Positions 9,768-20,814 are shown, counted from the stretch's first letter. The stretch: DNA of 21,883 bases from Conoideocrella luteorostrata (GCA_032433595.1 JASWJB010000497.1:1-21883), one strand, 5' to 3'. A program made the numbers and translations. The notes: generated by a model from the sequence alone, not told the origin.

Positions 9768-10598
9768 AAAAAGGGAAAATTTGCCTGTAAAGACCAGCGA
9801 ATTTCTGATACGCTTTACCATTTCTATTTACCCATTATGGAAGCGATGGAAGCTGCTGCGCAATTTGACGTTTTCGTCGTTTTGGTCTGCGGCATTTAGG
9901 GTAGTTGAAGCTTCGTGGCACCTTGCACATTTGGTGCATGAAGCTCTCAGCCCACAATAAATTATCAGTACGGGCTTTGGTTTCCATCAGACTCCCCTGA
10001 TCAAGATATACGCATCCACATCCGAGAAAAATCTTGGGGGCAGAACGACACCTTTTACAATGACCATGTTCAGCTTTATTGTCGAGTAGAGGTTGATTTT
10101 GTGGGAGTAATGGGTTTGAGATGGTCAGACTTTGCTTGCCCGAGGTTGACAGCTCCCCGGTTGTGGGACGGATTGAGCACAGTTGGCATCAACGCTCATC
10201 TTACCGGTCGAGGCTATGTCGTCGCTGAGGCTTTGATTAACTCGTCCAATGCAGAGATGCGGCACATTGATTTGCGTTTCCCCCACAATGTACTTCTAGA
10301 TTCCTACGCGTGGCCATGCACATAGCGGAGGACAGACACCGAGAACATGCCACAAGCCGATAGCTATGCAGATGACATTTTCACAGCGCAACGCGCAGTT
10401 GCAGACAGACCCTCTCTGCACCCGCCAAACTGAGCTGAGCTCCCCACATCACACCCCTGGTAGTCTCACCGTCGCTGTGGAAATCCAAGTACTGTACAAA
10501 CACCAAAAAAGTCCTCCACATTTTGCACCTTAATCACAACGCTCTTCACCCTCTGAACGTCAAATCCACAGTGCAGAGCTCACAAACGAGACCTCACG

Positions 10599-13500
10599 AT
10601 GGCGGCCGATATTGGTCACATTTCCCAGTTGCTCAACGCCACTCTCGACCCTTCCCAGCACCGCAAGGGTAGGTCACGCACAAGTCAAAGCCTGATCTAG
10701 TTGCCCCGCTCCTCAGTGCTAATAAACAAACGCATGTTCTAGCCGAGAATGCTTTAAAACAAGAGGCTACCAAGCCTCAGTATTCGCTTGCGCTTCTGAA
10801 CATCGTCAGCTCCGATAACCTTCCTCCGAATACCCGGTTAGCTGCGTCCCTCGCCTTCAAGAACTTCATTCGGTCCAACTATGTAGTTCGTTCCACCTCC
10901 GCCTCTTCCACCTTCTCGAGCTCGATAACATACTAAGCAATTTGATTTTACAGGACGAGGAAGGCAACTACATAATCTCTCAAGACGAGGTCCAAATAAT
11001 AAAAGAACGCCTGATTGGGCTGATGATTTCTAGCCCGTCCAATATCCAGAAACAGCTGGGTGAAGCCATCAGTGTGATTGCAGACTCGGACTTCTGGAAG
11101 CGGTGGGACTCACTTACCCAAGTAATTCCAAACCAACCAACCCTTGGCAATCGGCGGGCCTCTACTGACACGTATTGTGTAGGAACTTGTCAGCCGGTTC
11201 TCCTCGAGCGATCCCAAAACCAATGTCGGTGTTCTCGAAGTGGCACACTCCATTTTTAGCCGATGGCGTCCTCTCGAGCGAACAAACGATCTGTATACTG
11301 AGATCAACCACGTTATTCACACATTTGGACAGCCTTTTGTTCAATTGCTAGTGGCAAGTCCTGCGACAAACTTTAGGGAGCTTCGATTTGAATACTGACA
11401 AGCCTCTCAGACAACCGATAGCAAAATTGCTGAGCATGCCAACAACAAAGATGCCCTCAAAGGGTGGTTCGAGACCTTGGATCTGCAGGTCAAGATTCTG
11501 TACGACATGTCATCGCACGACCTGCCGCCCATTTTCGACGATAATCTTGGTAGCATCTCAGAGCTTCTTCATAAGTACCTTACCTACTCCAACCCTCAAC
11601 TCGCCACCGACGACGACGACGAGACCAGTATTTTAGACACTGTCAAAGCCGGCATCTGTGAGCTTTTGGAGTTGTACACTATCAAGTATGACGAGGACTT
11701 CTCAAAATATGTCCAACCCTTTATCACTAGTGCTTGGAACTTGTTGACCACGATTGGTACTGAAATCAAGTACGATAATTTGGTCAGCAAAAGTCTGCAC
11801 TTCTTGACTGCTGTCGCGTCTACTGCCGATCATGCCAATGTATTCAACAACGAGAACGTACTGTCGCAGATTGTTGAGAAAGTCATCCTGCCGAACGTTG
11901 CCCTACGCGAATCGGATATCGAAATGTTTGAGGATGAACCGATTGAGTTTATTCGACGAGATTTAGAAGGCTCGGATACGGGTTCAAGACGCCGATCGTC
12001 CACGGACTTCTTGCAGAAGTTGCAGGAAAGATTTGAAAATTCTGTGACCACAGCAGTTTCCAAATACATCACACATTACCTTTCACAAGGCAAAACGGAC
12101 TGGAAGGCCAAGGACACGGCGATCTACCTGTTCCTGTCCATTGCAGCCAAGGGGGCCGTTACGCAGGCACAGGGTGTCATGACAATCAATCCACTAGTCG
12201 ATGTGGTCGAGTTCTTCGAGCAGCACATCGCTCAGGACCTCATGGCCACCGAAGGCGTCGAGCCCATCTCCAAGGTTGATGCCATCAAATACCTTTACAC
12301 ATTCCGTAGCCAACTTTCAAAAGAGCAGTGGACAGTTGCTATCAAGCCATTGATCCAGAACCTGAACTCATCAAACTATGTTGTCTATACATATGCAGCC
12401 ATTGCCGTTGAGCGTGTCTTGTTTTTGGTCGATGATGCCGGAAACCAGATGTTTCCACGTGCCGACATCGAACCCTTTGCGAAAGATCTTCTCAACCACT
12501 TGTTCAAACTGATTGAGCGTGAGTCCAATGCCACGAAACTGCAAGAAAATGAGTTCTTGATGCGATGTGTGATGAGAATTCTCATTGTGATCAAGGATGG
12601 AGCCTCCTCCATGTTAGACAGTGTCCTGACTCACCTTATTCTCATCACCAATGTCATGAAACATAACCCTAGCAACCCTCGATTCTATTACTACCATTTC
12701 GAGGCTATGGGCGCTCTTGTTCGATACTGTGCAGCCAACAACGCTGCCACCTTCAATCAAAAAATATGGGAGCCTTTCAACCAGATCCTTGCAGAAGATG
12801 TCACCGAATTTATTCCCTACATCTTCCAAATTCTGGCTCAGCTTATTGAATCAAGCCCGGCAGACGCTATTTCGGAAAATTTCAAGCCTCTGCTGGGGCC
12901 TTTACTTGCTGCACCCTTGTGGGAAACTCGTGGTAATGTTCCAGCATGCATGAGGCTTTTGTCAGCAGTCCTCCCCAGAGCATCGCAATCAATCCTAGCA
13001 GAAAATCAGCTGGAAGCTGTTCTTGGTATTTTCCAAAAGTTGCTTGCCAATAAAAAATCCGAGTCTCAGGCGTTTGACATATTGGATGCCATTGTCAAAT
13101 CTTTTGAACCGTAAGTGAAGCCCCAGGGACCCTCGCACCTGTCCCGGATGCACATCTTATCCTGTGTTAGGACCTCTAAATGACTGACCAACGCGTTTGA
13201 CAGCTCGGCCTTGGACAAGTACTTTTGTACAATCCTGCAACTGCTGTACACAAAACTCCAGGGCACACCTGCCGATTCATTCAAGCTACGATTTGCTCGC
13301 TTTTATCATTTGGTCGGTGCCAGACGCGAAGCTGGCTATGGGGCAGACTATTTCATTAAGCACTCTAACCAGTTGGATGGGCGCGCCTTCGCCCAAGTGT
13401 ACCCGCCGTTCGTACTTGTTGAAACTGAAAAGCTCGCCAAACCAATCGACCGCAAAACGGCCGTGGTGTCCCTTACCAAGACGCTCTGTGACTCTCAGGT

Positions 13501-13831
13501 TTTTGCCGAAAAATTCATGAAGGGCTGGGCCAACAGCTGTCGCAGTCTACTATCCCTGCTAGCCAACCCACCTGCAGTCGTTGTTGGCGCTGGCGATGAG
13601 ATCATCACAGAAGCCTCGGTCGATGACATTGGTTTCGGCATGACGTTTACCGCCCTTAACACTTGTAGACCCTCCGGGCGAGACGATTTCCCTGAAATCC
13701 AAAACGTAACCACGTGGGTTAAAGAATACATGGTTGCAGCCAACCAACATCACAACGGGGCTGTTGCCAATTTCATCGCCCAACGACTTCCTGCGGAGCA
13801 GCAAGAGGCCATTGCGCAGTACATACGCTGA
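10599..13831 (+). CDS. cse1: Exportin-2 / importin-alpha re-exporter (CSE1/CAS), six exons
   Basis: CSE1 is a karyopherin-beta that, with Ran-GTP, carries importin-alpha back from nucleus to cytoplasm. Exons: 10599-10668, 10743-10882, 10954-11121, 11183-11353, 11411-13110, 13204-13831. Phases agree and give 958 residues, nearly the same as yeast Cse1. The start MAADIGHISQLLNATLDPSQ is typical. Residues 24-95 are the importin-beta N-terminal domain (ENALKQ, NTRLAASLAFKNFIRSNY). The NNKDALKGWFETLDLQ block (about 194) with SSHDLPPIFDDNL and KYLTYSNP is the Cse1 central domain, and NPSNPRFYYYHFEAMGALVR lies in the C-terminal CAS/CSE domain. The fourth intron is best read as GC-AG. The ATG sits in CACGATGGC, a fair start context. 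It is transcribed away from TSC2 and towards the PH-domain gene. Confidence 0.94.
11354..11410 (+). other. CSE1 intron 4, probable GC-AG intron
   Basis: A 57-nt intron with donor GCAAGT after exon end GTG, branch-like ACTGAC and acceptor CTCAG. It contains an in-frame TGA, so it must be removed. The rival GT donor three bases earlier (GTGGCA) fits the consensus poorly and would drop one valine. Both keep the frame. GCAAGT is the usual form of GC donors, so I prefer it. Confidence 0.65.
13111..13203 (+). other. CSE1 intron 5
   Basis: 93-nt intron with donor GTAAGT, branch-like GACTGACC and acceptor TTGACAG. It joins phase-2 halves of a proline codon (CC|C) at residue 750. Without splicing the protein would stop at TAA directly after the donor, losing the last 208 residues. 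Confidence 0.9.
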
Positions 13832-14000
13832 GCAAGGGGGTACAAAGAAGGGAAGCCGAACTTCAATGTATTTGTCTGTTTCATTTTCTCTAATGCGAAG
13901 TGCAATTGAGGCGAAGTTGAAACCTTACAAAAGTGACCTGTCGGCCGTTGACAAGACTAGATGGATATAATTATCTGAGACATGAGATCCCGAAGGCTGA

Positions 14001-14006
14001 ATTAAA
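14001..14006 (+). terminator. Candidate poly(A) signal of CSE1
   Basis: ATTAAA, a common variant hexamer, 170 bases past the CSE1 stop codon. An exact AATAAA lies much further on at 14543-14548, so the site used is uncertain. Confidence 0.35.
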
Positions 14007-14337
14007 ACGGAATACAAGGTACCTTTAGTGTGGGAGAACATAAGGGCAGTGGGTGGATGAGGGAGGACAGATTACGGAGTAGATATGGCCTCGTAAAATA
14101 TTGAGTCGAATGACGAAGTCATTATACACATGCTCCCCTTCCCTCCCTCCGTACCACAAAGCGGACTGCGTCTTACCATTTCGCGTTGGTATTTGGAATT
14201 CTACCCCTGTCTGTCTCCTTACCCCCTTGCTTCGCACGTTTTCTCCCGGTGATTGAGACTTGCATACGTAAATTTTGGGTCACACAAACGAGCAACTATT
14301 CTGAACTTGAACCTCACGTCTATCGTAGCTTTCTTTC

Positions 14338-14359
14338 TTTGTAAATTCTTTGTAAATTC
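14338..14359 (+). repeat. Tandem 11-mer TTTGTAAATTC x2
   Basis: Two perfect adjacent copies, 14338-14348 and 14349-14359, in a CT-rich setting. Each contains TGTAAAT, which fits the Pumilio/PUF core UGUANAU on the plus (CSE1) strand. They lie about 510 bases past the CSE1 stop, so they matter only if the 3' UTR reaches this far. A simple replication-slippage duplication is the plainer reading. Confidence 0.6.
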
Positions 14360-14988
14360 TTTTCTTTTCTTAATTTTTGCGCAAACATTCGTGAATCTTA
14401 TGATGCCTAATCCTGGAATGTAAAACATTTGGCCTCCTCACTACCCCAACAGTAGTATCATGTTACATATTTACAAGTCAAGTTGTGAGGCGATGAAAAA
14501 TAATGTGGTATCGTAAATCTTGGTAATCATGACATGCCACCCAATAAAACCATCTACATTTTCCACATTCCTACCCAGCGTAACGTTTGATCAGACGAAG
14601 AGAGAAATCAGCAGGGCAGAAAGGTTCTGAAGTGAAAAAGGGTATTTAACAGCAAACGACTCCAGTAATGACAATCTTGTTTGCCATTGTTTTGCAAATG
14701 AAGGTCATGATAATGCCGGATCGTAACGGAGAGTATTAGAACCTGACATGCGAGGATTACCGTGGCGAGAGAAGAGGAAGAATAACAATGGAAAAACAGT
14801 CGTTATGATGAAACGTTGAATGACGTAGCAGGTGGTTTGGTGCGCGTACCATTCCATATCCCATGATGTGACAACTCGTCGGCAATGCAAAAATTGTGTG
14901 AAATGGTGAAGCTCTATAATGTTTGCCATCATGTGGCGGGTTCTGAAAGTGCGGGTGGCGCTAGTCGACGCGATGAATCAATCTCTTC

Positions 14989-17065
14989 CTAGAGAAAACC
15001 TCCCTCTGTTCCAACCACACCAACGCTGCCTCGCCATCCACAGCGTCTGTCCTGATCGTCTCGGTCTCTCGGTCGCGGAGGAGCACCGGAACCGCGAAGA
15101 CTCAAATTCGTTCGTGGCGCTGGCGAACTATGGTGGACGTCTGGCTCGCTGCTCCCACCGCTGGCGTTGGTCTGGACTAGCAGTAAGCTGCTGGTGCTAG
15201 ATAGCCTCTTGGTAAACTCGGTGAAACTCAACCTTTTAGCACTCGAGTTGGAGTGGCGCTTTTCCGGGACGGCGGTAGAACGATGATGACCCTCGTCATG
15301 AGGCTTACCAGATGAAGGTAAATCCAAAGTCGTTGTGGCGGTAGGTATCAAATGAGGAGTGCTCTGTGTTCGTGAGGTATTTGGCCTACTCTTAGCGTGA
15401 GCGGTATGGGGCCTCGAAGGCGGTGATTGCGTCGAAGCTGGAACGGTGCCGGCATGGAAGCTAAGATGAGTTCGCGATATTGCTGGGCGATGAGATTTTG
15501 AGCTACGGTCGGATTCTTGACGGCCAATAATAAATGCCAACGCACGCTGCGCAGACGGCGACATGAGATGTGGGCTATATCGGTCCCTTTGATCGTGTTC
15601 CTGGGAGCGTTCGTCACTATCTGCATCCGAAGTGTCTGATTCTTGGCCATCTACATCGTCTGAGCTATCATCTTCATCGAATGCACTCTTAACGGTCCCT
15701 TGCTGATCCCGCTGAATTGTTTCACGCTTTCGTCTCCTGTCGTCCGCTTTGCGCATCAACGCATCAAACCGCGCTATAGAAGTAAGCTTCTCTTGACCGG
15801 GTACATAGGACCCAGCTCCAGGAACGTGTCCAAGTTGAAAAGCACGGTCCAATATGGTCTCTCCAGGGGCAGGGGGCGACGAGACATCAACAATTGAAGG
15901 CTGCTGGCCTTGTGAGCCAATGCTATCCCTGCTCCGGACGGGGGAACTCATCGTGGATGAGCGACCCTGGGCTGAGGTCCACCCCTCAATAAACTGCCCC
16001 TGGTACTCTCCATTTGGGGCCGAGGTGACGATGTCCCCAGGCCTGATGGAAGTATAGTGCTGTTCTGGCATGGCATACTGCACTTTTTGTGTAGGATGAA
16101 TGTTACTTGACGGAGAAGAAATATCACTTCGTTTTGATCGTAAACTAGGCGACACTGAACTGAATGTTGTCGCATGGTCTAGAGGACCTGTTGAATATGT
16201 TGCTGTTGAGCTCTTATGCTGGAGAGCCCGGTTGCCGCTACCAGGTCGAGGGTGGTAATCCTGACTATCATTGCTTCTTGTCTGAAACGGCGATGTAAAG
16301 ACGGGTGACACAGGGCTCTCCGCCGCACTTGATAAACCTTTCTTTGCCATGATAAATCGAGCCCATTCATACAGGCTAGGGCGGTGATTATCGGGGGGCG
16401 TACGGAACCACAACGTCGTGACGCCAGAGTCCTTGTTTGCGGAAACAAAGCCGGTGGCACGGCTGGATCGACGTTTTCGCTGGTTGTCAGAAACGGTAAT
16501 GACGAGCGTCGGTAGAACATGGCCTTGCTTGCGATGGGAAACTAGCTTGACTTGACAATCGGAGATGTGCGATAACGACCATCGTTGAATGGGCTCCCCG
16601 TCCTCCTAGCAAGGGGATTCGTTGTTAGTCACAACCAGGGAGAAAACGCAAGTCCAGACTCGGATGTTCACGCCTCACCTTTGTTTTGAAGACAGAAAGG
16701 CATTGTTCGCTTGTTGTTGCCCTATTCAGAGGCTTTTGGAGGACGCTGGTAACCCGGCCAGGAGCGCCGGGCGCATGCGTAGAGAGAGTTGTGCTCCCCT
16801 GTCGATCTCTACCGACGCCTTGGGGAGAGCCAACGGTGATGTATCTTGTCTACAGCAGACCAGTGTCAGATATCACGATGCTGTACATAGCAATAAAAAG
16901 AAGACCATAAGCAGGCAAGTCCGCGACACATGCGAACTGAAGCATGCTTACAAATATCAGGGAGTGGGAGGGGATAAAATGGTAGTTGCGTACCTTCCAT
17001 GATTGCCTGCCTAGGATCTGGCTCCGATCCGGAGGGACCTGGAGGAAGCCATCAAGGCCATCCAT
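14989..17065 (-). CDS. PH-like domain protein with long disordered tail, function unknown (three exons)
   Basis: Exons 17065-16994, 16849-16679 and 16605-14989, with GT..AG borders in phase 0, give 619 residues. Residues 1-165 look like a pleckstrin-homology fold: LGRQSWKTRYITV (about 18-30) as first strand, a low-complexity loop (about 30-72), CLSVFKTKEDGEPIQRWSLS (74-93) as middle strands, and LYEWARFIMAKKG (about 158-170) as the closing helix with its conserved Trp. The rest is Ser/Pro-rich and probably disordered, with a helical basic segment (about 330-385, RFDALMRKADDRRRKRE), an acidic run (about 390-420) and a tail CGWRGSVGVVGTEGGFL that looks conserved. PH domains often bind phosphoinositides or proteins, but no partner can be read here. 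The start ATG at 17065 is the first in frame; 27 more codons upstream are open but lack ATG, so an upstream exon is possible. Confidence 0.72.
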
Positions 17066-18800
17066 GGCCGGCGGGACGAGGAGTCGCTGGCCACAAAATT
17101 CGAGACGATATGGTAGACCGATGGTTTCGCTGACGTTATAGTGGCATCATGAGATGGGATGGAGGGAGAACGAAGTTTGCTGGCGATTGTCTTTCGTCCT
17201 GTTTCTTGTTCGCCTCTCTTGTGTCCTGTGTCGACCAGACAGACTCCTTTCTTTTTGTGGATATTGATCCCCCTTCACGCGCTGAGGGCTAAGTGTTCGG
17301 TAGCCAGGGACGAGGTCCAATGTCGACGTGTGAATTGCAAGCAGCATGAAAGGGTAAAAGACGAGAAGCAGAGCCTGCAGGACAGCAATGCATCAAGGAC
17401 AAAAGATAACAGTGCAGCCAGATGAACTAATAGCGAGCAACACACATTTCCAACCCGAGTGCCTGATTAAAAGAATCAAGCGGCAGATGAGGAGGAGAGG
17501 CCAGCAGAGAGATGCAACGGACACTACGGACTAGTTGGCTCGTTAGTGGGAAGACGACCAGCAGACTGGACTGGCAGGTTGGCAGGTTGGCAGACAGGAT
17601 AATGGAGACCGTGGGCAATTATCTATTATGCTGCGATGGGTCTAGTTTGATGGTGTTGAGCTAAAGTCACTTAGACCAAGGACGATCCCGCATTGGGCTT
17701 CTCGGCAAGCGGACACGAACATCTGGATGATGCGCTACTCGCTCGCAAGCCATGGGACACCCTAGAGTCGTGGAGACGGGGAGGTGGAGGGTGGGCAAGT
17801 GGGCTTTGGTCTGGTGGCGCACTGGTGGGGCACCTGGGAACGCAGTGCTTAGCAGGTTGGCAGCGTTGGGTGCTGGAGTGCTGAAGTGGAGAGCGTGAAC
17901 AGCTGGAGGGGACAACTCTGAACGACCAGTTGGCTGCGCTCAATTTGGTCGGAAAGTGGCCAAGGCGCACCACATCCTGGCAAACTTGCGAGGAAAGCAG
18001 CAATTTGAAAGCCGCGCCTGTCAACAGCAAGAGCCACTTCCTCCGGTAGCCTAGGCGAGATTAGTATCAAACAGAGATTCAGCACAAGGTTGGAAATAAC
18101 AGCTACAATAATTCAAGACTTCGACCGCAACAAAGACCCGACAGTTCGATTGGCTCACTGCCTGCCAGAGGAGCGTGCAAACCTTTGACCCACGCGCCCG
18201 CTTTTGGCAGCCACATTCTGCAATAATTATTACCGTTGACGGAATACCGTTGCCCTTCTGTCGCACTCACGCCTGCACAATTCCCAGGGAATGGAATGAT
18301 AAATGTGGACCGAGTCTTGACCCTCGATCGAAGCGACCGGACGACCGAGCGACCGATATTCGGGGTTCTAATCAATTGAACCATGGGGCCGTGCAACATC
18401 AGCAACCGCATTACAGAGCATCTTACGGAGTTGCATTATGATGTCTAGGTGCCAGGGTCAAATGCTCGGGATTTAATTTTCTTTTTCTCTGGGTCTGCGC
18501 GCAACTGTGACGTTTGCACAGACTACAAGTTGCCCATCACTAGTTAGATCAGAGGCCGTGTTTTGTTCTTCGCCAGGAAAGATCGTCAATTGGCCGCAAG
18601 AGTTTAATAATACGGCATATAGGACACACAGTGGCATATCCAACCAAGGCATCTGCGCTGCACGTCTATTATTGTATCACCTGGGAAGAATCTGATTTGA
18701 CCAGTGCTTGCACGGATTGACCAGACCCAGGTCTTCCCCACGAATGCTGTCGTGCGAGCCGCTCTTTCCTCAATAGGCATATCGGGAGGAAGGTGGTAGG
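17066..18800. promoter_or_regulatory. Region upstream of the PH-domain gene
   Basis: No supported gene. The first few hundred bases should be the leader and promoter of the minus-strand PH gene. If the leader reaches 17347 it contains upstream ATGs, including a 66-codon ORF (17347-17147) and ATGATGCCACTATAA at 17150-17136. Short simple repeats are present: GGCAGGTT x2.6 at 17573-17593 and three near-identical 8-mers (AGCGACCG, GACGACCG, AGCGACCG) at 18332-18355. The open stretches at 17671-18030 and 18103-18411 (minus) have no family resemblance. Confidence 0.5.
17573..17593. repeat. Short tandem repeat GGCAGGTT x2.6
   Basis: Two perfect 8-base units plus five bases of a third. A related AGCAGGTTGGCAGCGTTGG string occurs near 17849. 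It is a small slippage-type repeat in the region upstream of the PH gene. Confidence 0.7.
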
Positions 18801-18873
18801 GGTGGTGCTGGGGGATCTGCGCCGTAGTTCAGTCAACCTCTCCAGACCAACAAGTCCCGTAAGATAATGAGTT

Positions 18874-18889
18874 TACTCCGTACGGAGTA
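18874..18889. repeat. 16-bp perfect palindrome TACTCCGTACGGAGTA
   Basis: A perfect 16-base palindrome made of two half sites TACTCCG/CGGAGTA. It is followed by CTCGGTACC, so the CGGAGTACTCGG next to it is also nearly symmetric. It is the most complete copy of the motif repeated across the region. Confidence 0.8.
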
Positions 18890-19360
18890 CTCGGTACCCG
18901 TTTATGATTCTCTGGTATTCCCGCTGAATACGTAGAGTGAGCAAATGTGTGCGGTTGATATCGAAGGGCTACGCTGAACTCATTCATTTTTCTCAGCATC
19001 GGCATGGAGCTCCCAAGCAGCCGTCATCGCGTAACACGACCAGCAACTAGAAACATGACCTCACATTCGTACATACTCCGTCCTCTCATGGATCTGTTCT
19101 GTTGCATATGGGGCTTCATCACGAATGGCTTACTTTCAGCCGCGGCATAGCTTGGTGACGGGCCGGCCAGGGACCCTGGGGACTAGCGGTGCTGGGCTTG
19201 CTTGGCAATTGATATAGTTGTGCAGGGGATCAAGGACACAGACAACCGACGGCAAGCACCAGACAAAAATTACTGCTCACAGCTGTTGACGCAGGCCGAA
19301 CTAACAGCGCGGTGAGATGCATCCGGCCTGCTCAAGTGGTGTGAAGTGCCTGGCTTGCAA

Positions 19361-19391
19361 GGTTTCAGGTTTCTGGTTTCTGGTTTCTGGG
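19361..19391. repeat. Heptamer tandem repeat GGTTTCT x4
   Basis: Units GGTTTCA, GGTTTCT, GGTTTCT, GGTTTCT, then GGG. It is a minisatellite-like run. The unit differs from the usual fungal telomere repeat TTAGGG, and there is no other sign of a telomere. Confidence 0.75.
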
Positions 19392-19732
19392 CTTTTCCAG
19401 CCCACCATCTCCGTCAATCAACTTAAGCTCAGCTGAGCCTTTGAACCCGAAACTCGGGAATCACCCCGTTATGATGAAAGATTGACACCATTAGAAGCAG
19501 ACATCCCTGCTTCCTGCATACCCTGCATAACTGATCATCTCGGCATGGAGGTGGCGACCGACGCATGGCTGTGTTGCAAGTGTCCGCTGGGAAGGTGAAC
19601 GTGGACATGGTGCCGTGCAACACTTGGTTCAGATTGCTGACTTGAACTCTGAGTTTGAACAAATTGACCATGTTGCTTTGTGTGCCGTATGCACAGTTGT
19701 AGACAATTTTCAAACTTGGTTCCTCTATAGAA

Positions 19733-19989
19733 GTACTCCGTAGAGCCAAGTCAATTGGTTTGGTAATGTCGGCACCAAGACTCGGGTGCCGGTCCAACAG
19801 CAGGCCTTGGTGGTGGTGGTGGGCTTGTGGCGCAGGTAATACATGATGCCAGCGCACACTGTATTGAAGCGGGCGGACACTAATAACCCGAGCATTGTGC
19901 CAGCCATTCTTGTGTACGGAGCACTCCGTAGATGGTTTCTGAGTGCAGAGGAGTTGGACCTGTACGGCACGTGGCTGCATACGGAGTAC
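19733..19989. repeat. 257-bp segment bounded by inverted GTACTCCGTA / TACGGAGTAC
   Basis: GTACTCCGTA at 19733-19742 and its exact reverse complement TACGGAGTAC at 19980-19989 face each other, with a further palindrome inside at 19915-19930. This has the outline of a small inverted-repeat element, but no target-site duplication is visible at the ends, and the motif is common enough nearby for the pairing to be fortuitous. Confidence 0.3.
19915..19930. repeat. Near-perfect palindrome TACGGAGCACTCCGTA
   Basis: Sixteen bases, symmetric except at one position near the centre. The two CGG/CCG triplets are separated by six bases (CGG-N6-CCG). The 12-mer TGTACGGAGCAC is shared exactly with the copy at 20815. 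Confidence 0.75.
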
Positions 19990-20162
19990 ATGCAAGAGAG
20001 ATATGACAGGAGCAAGTCTCACCTCGTTTAGTGAAAGTACGCCGATGAATTGCAGGAAGTTTTTGCGCTCGACACCCACTCGGGCCTCATTGCCGCGGCC
20101 AAGGAGACACTTTTCAGTTGGCAAATGACGGAGCGTTCCATGACGCTGGTTTCAGTACTTCG

Positions 20163-20171
20163 TACGGAGTA
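20163..20171. repeat. TACGGAGTA half-palindrome copy
   Basis: A single exact TACGGAGTA, preceded by CG. Other single copies or parts lie at 14073-14081, 19074-19081, 19980-19988, 21162-21168 and 21630-21637. They are listed here together because each is short. Confidence 0.65.
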
Positions 20172-20519
20172 GACAACTCATGTGGCCTCAACCCAACGAC
20201 CAATCCATGCCATATCGCCCACAATCATGCTTTGGCATGGTACACCACCCTGGTCAGTGGTCAGTGGCAGTCACAGGACTTGGTTCACTCAGACGAGTAT
20301 CGGCTCTGCTGCCCTTCCGTGCAAGCTCTGTTACATGTGCTGCCGGTTAACACTTTGCAGGAATAATACGTGTTGGTTTTGGCATCCATGAGCTTTCCGG
20401 ACAAGCCGCCACTGACGCCTCTCACTCACTAGTGATCCAATAAGTGACTATTCTATGCCGGCTCTCACCTTGCTTTCCGTGCAATAGCATGGCTGACAGT
20501 AGGTTTCCGTCTACTAACA

Positions 20520-20533
20520 ACGGAGTACTCCGT
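20520..20533. repeat. 14-bp perfect palindrome ACGGAGTACTCCGT
   Basis: A perfect palindrome with the CGG-N6-CCG layout, lying in a stretch that is open on the minus strand but otherwise featureless. Confidence 0.8.
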
Positions 20534-20814
20534 ACTGCGGAATCTATTCTTTATGTACCATGGAGCATGGAAAACAAGAAAAGCAAAGAAAGGAAAGAAC
20601 TCTGATTTTACTGGTGCAAGTCCGGTACGAGCTATGCTCCTTCCTGTGGCGTCCATGGATGTTCTGGAATGGTTGGGCTGGACTTCATGCATACGTACAT
20701 ACACACTGTCTGAGTCGCGGCACCAGCATCGTTGGACTCCCAGCAAGTTTGCCACCACGACGCAATGGGCCTTGCTTTTTCTTCCCCTCTCAAGCATGCA
20801 ATAGTTACTCAGTG

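Larger units (their letters stand above)
8496..10598. promoter_or_regulatory. Divergent intergenic region between TSC2 and CSE1
   Basis: This 2.1-kb region should hold the leaders and promoters of both genes. I see no supported gene in it; all open stretches are short, lack recognisable sequence, or lack ATG starts. It contains upstream ORFs near TSC2 (8560-8761), a TACTCCGCACTCCGT string at 9197-9211 related to the palindromic motif found on the right, an AT-rich tract at 9736-9767, and an ACGCGT at 10306-10311. The last 150 bases before the CSE1 ATG are pyrimidine- and C-rich on the plus strand and have no ATG, as expected of a leader. Confidence 0.55.
13832..14988. other. Convergent 3' intergenic region between CSE1 and the PH-domain gene
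   Basis: No gene is supported. The region holds the 3' UTRs of two genes that read towards each other. Visible are ATTAAA at 14001-14006 and AATAAA at 14543-14548 on the plus strand (possible CSE1 poly(A) signals), one TACGGAGTA motif at 14073-14081, a perfect tandem 11-mer at 14338-14359, and a CT-rich stretch around 14330-14375. Confidence 0.6.

Noticed and set aside
13139..13157. CTGTCCCGGATGCACATCT resembles the Nextera mosaic-end adaptor and reads MCIRDR on the other strand
   Set aside because: It differs from the adaptor at four of 19 bases and sits inside a well-formed CSE1 intron with a proper donor, branch site and acceptor. Chance resemblance is more likely than adaptor carry-over.
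19361..19391. GGTTTCT run as a telomere or internal telomeric tract
   Set aside because: The unit is not TTAGGG or a known variant, there are only four copies, and coding and intergenic DNA continue on both sides.
19429..20124. 231-codon open stretch on the minus strand
   Set aside because: It starts without ATG (the first ATG is about 47 codons in), has odd composition rich in Cys, His and Arg, crosses several palindromes, and matches no family I know. It is not annotated as a gene.
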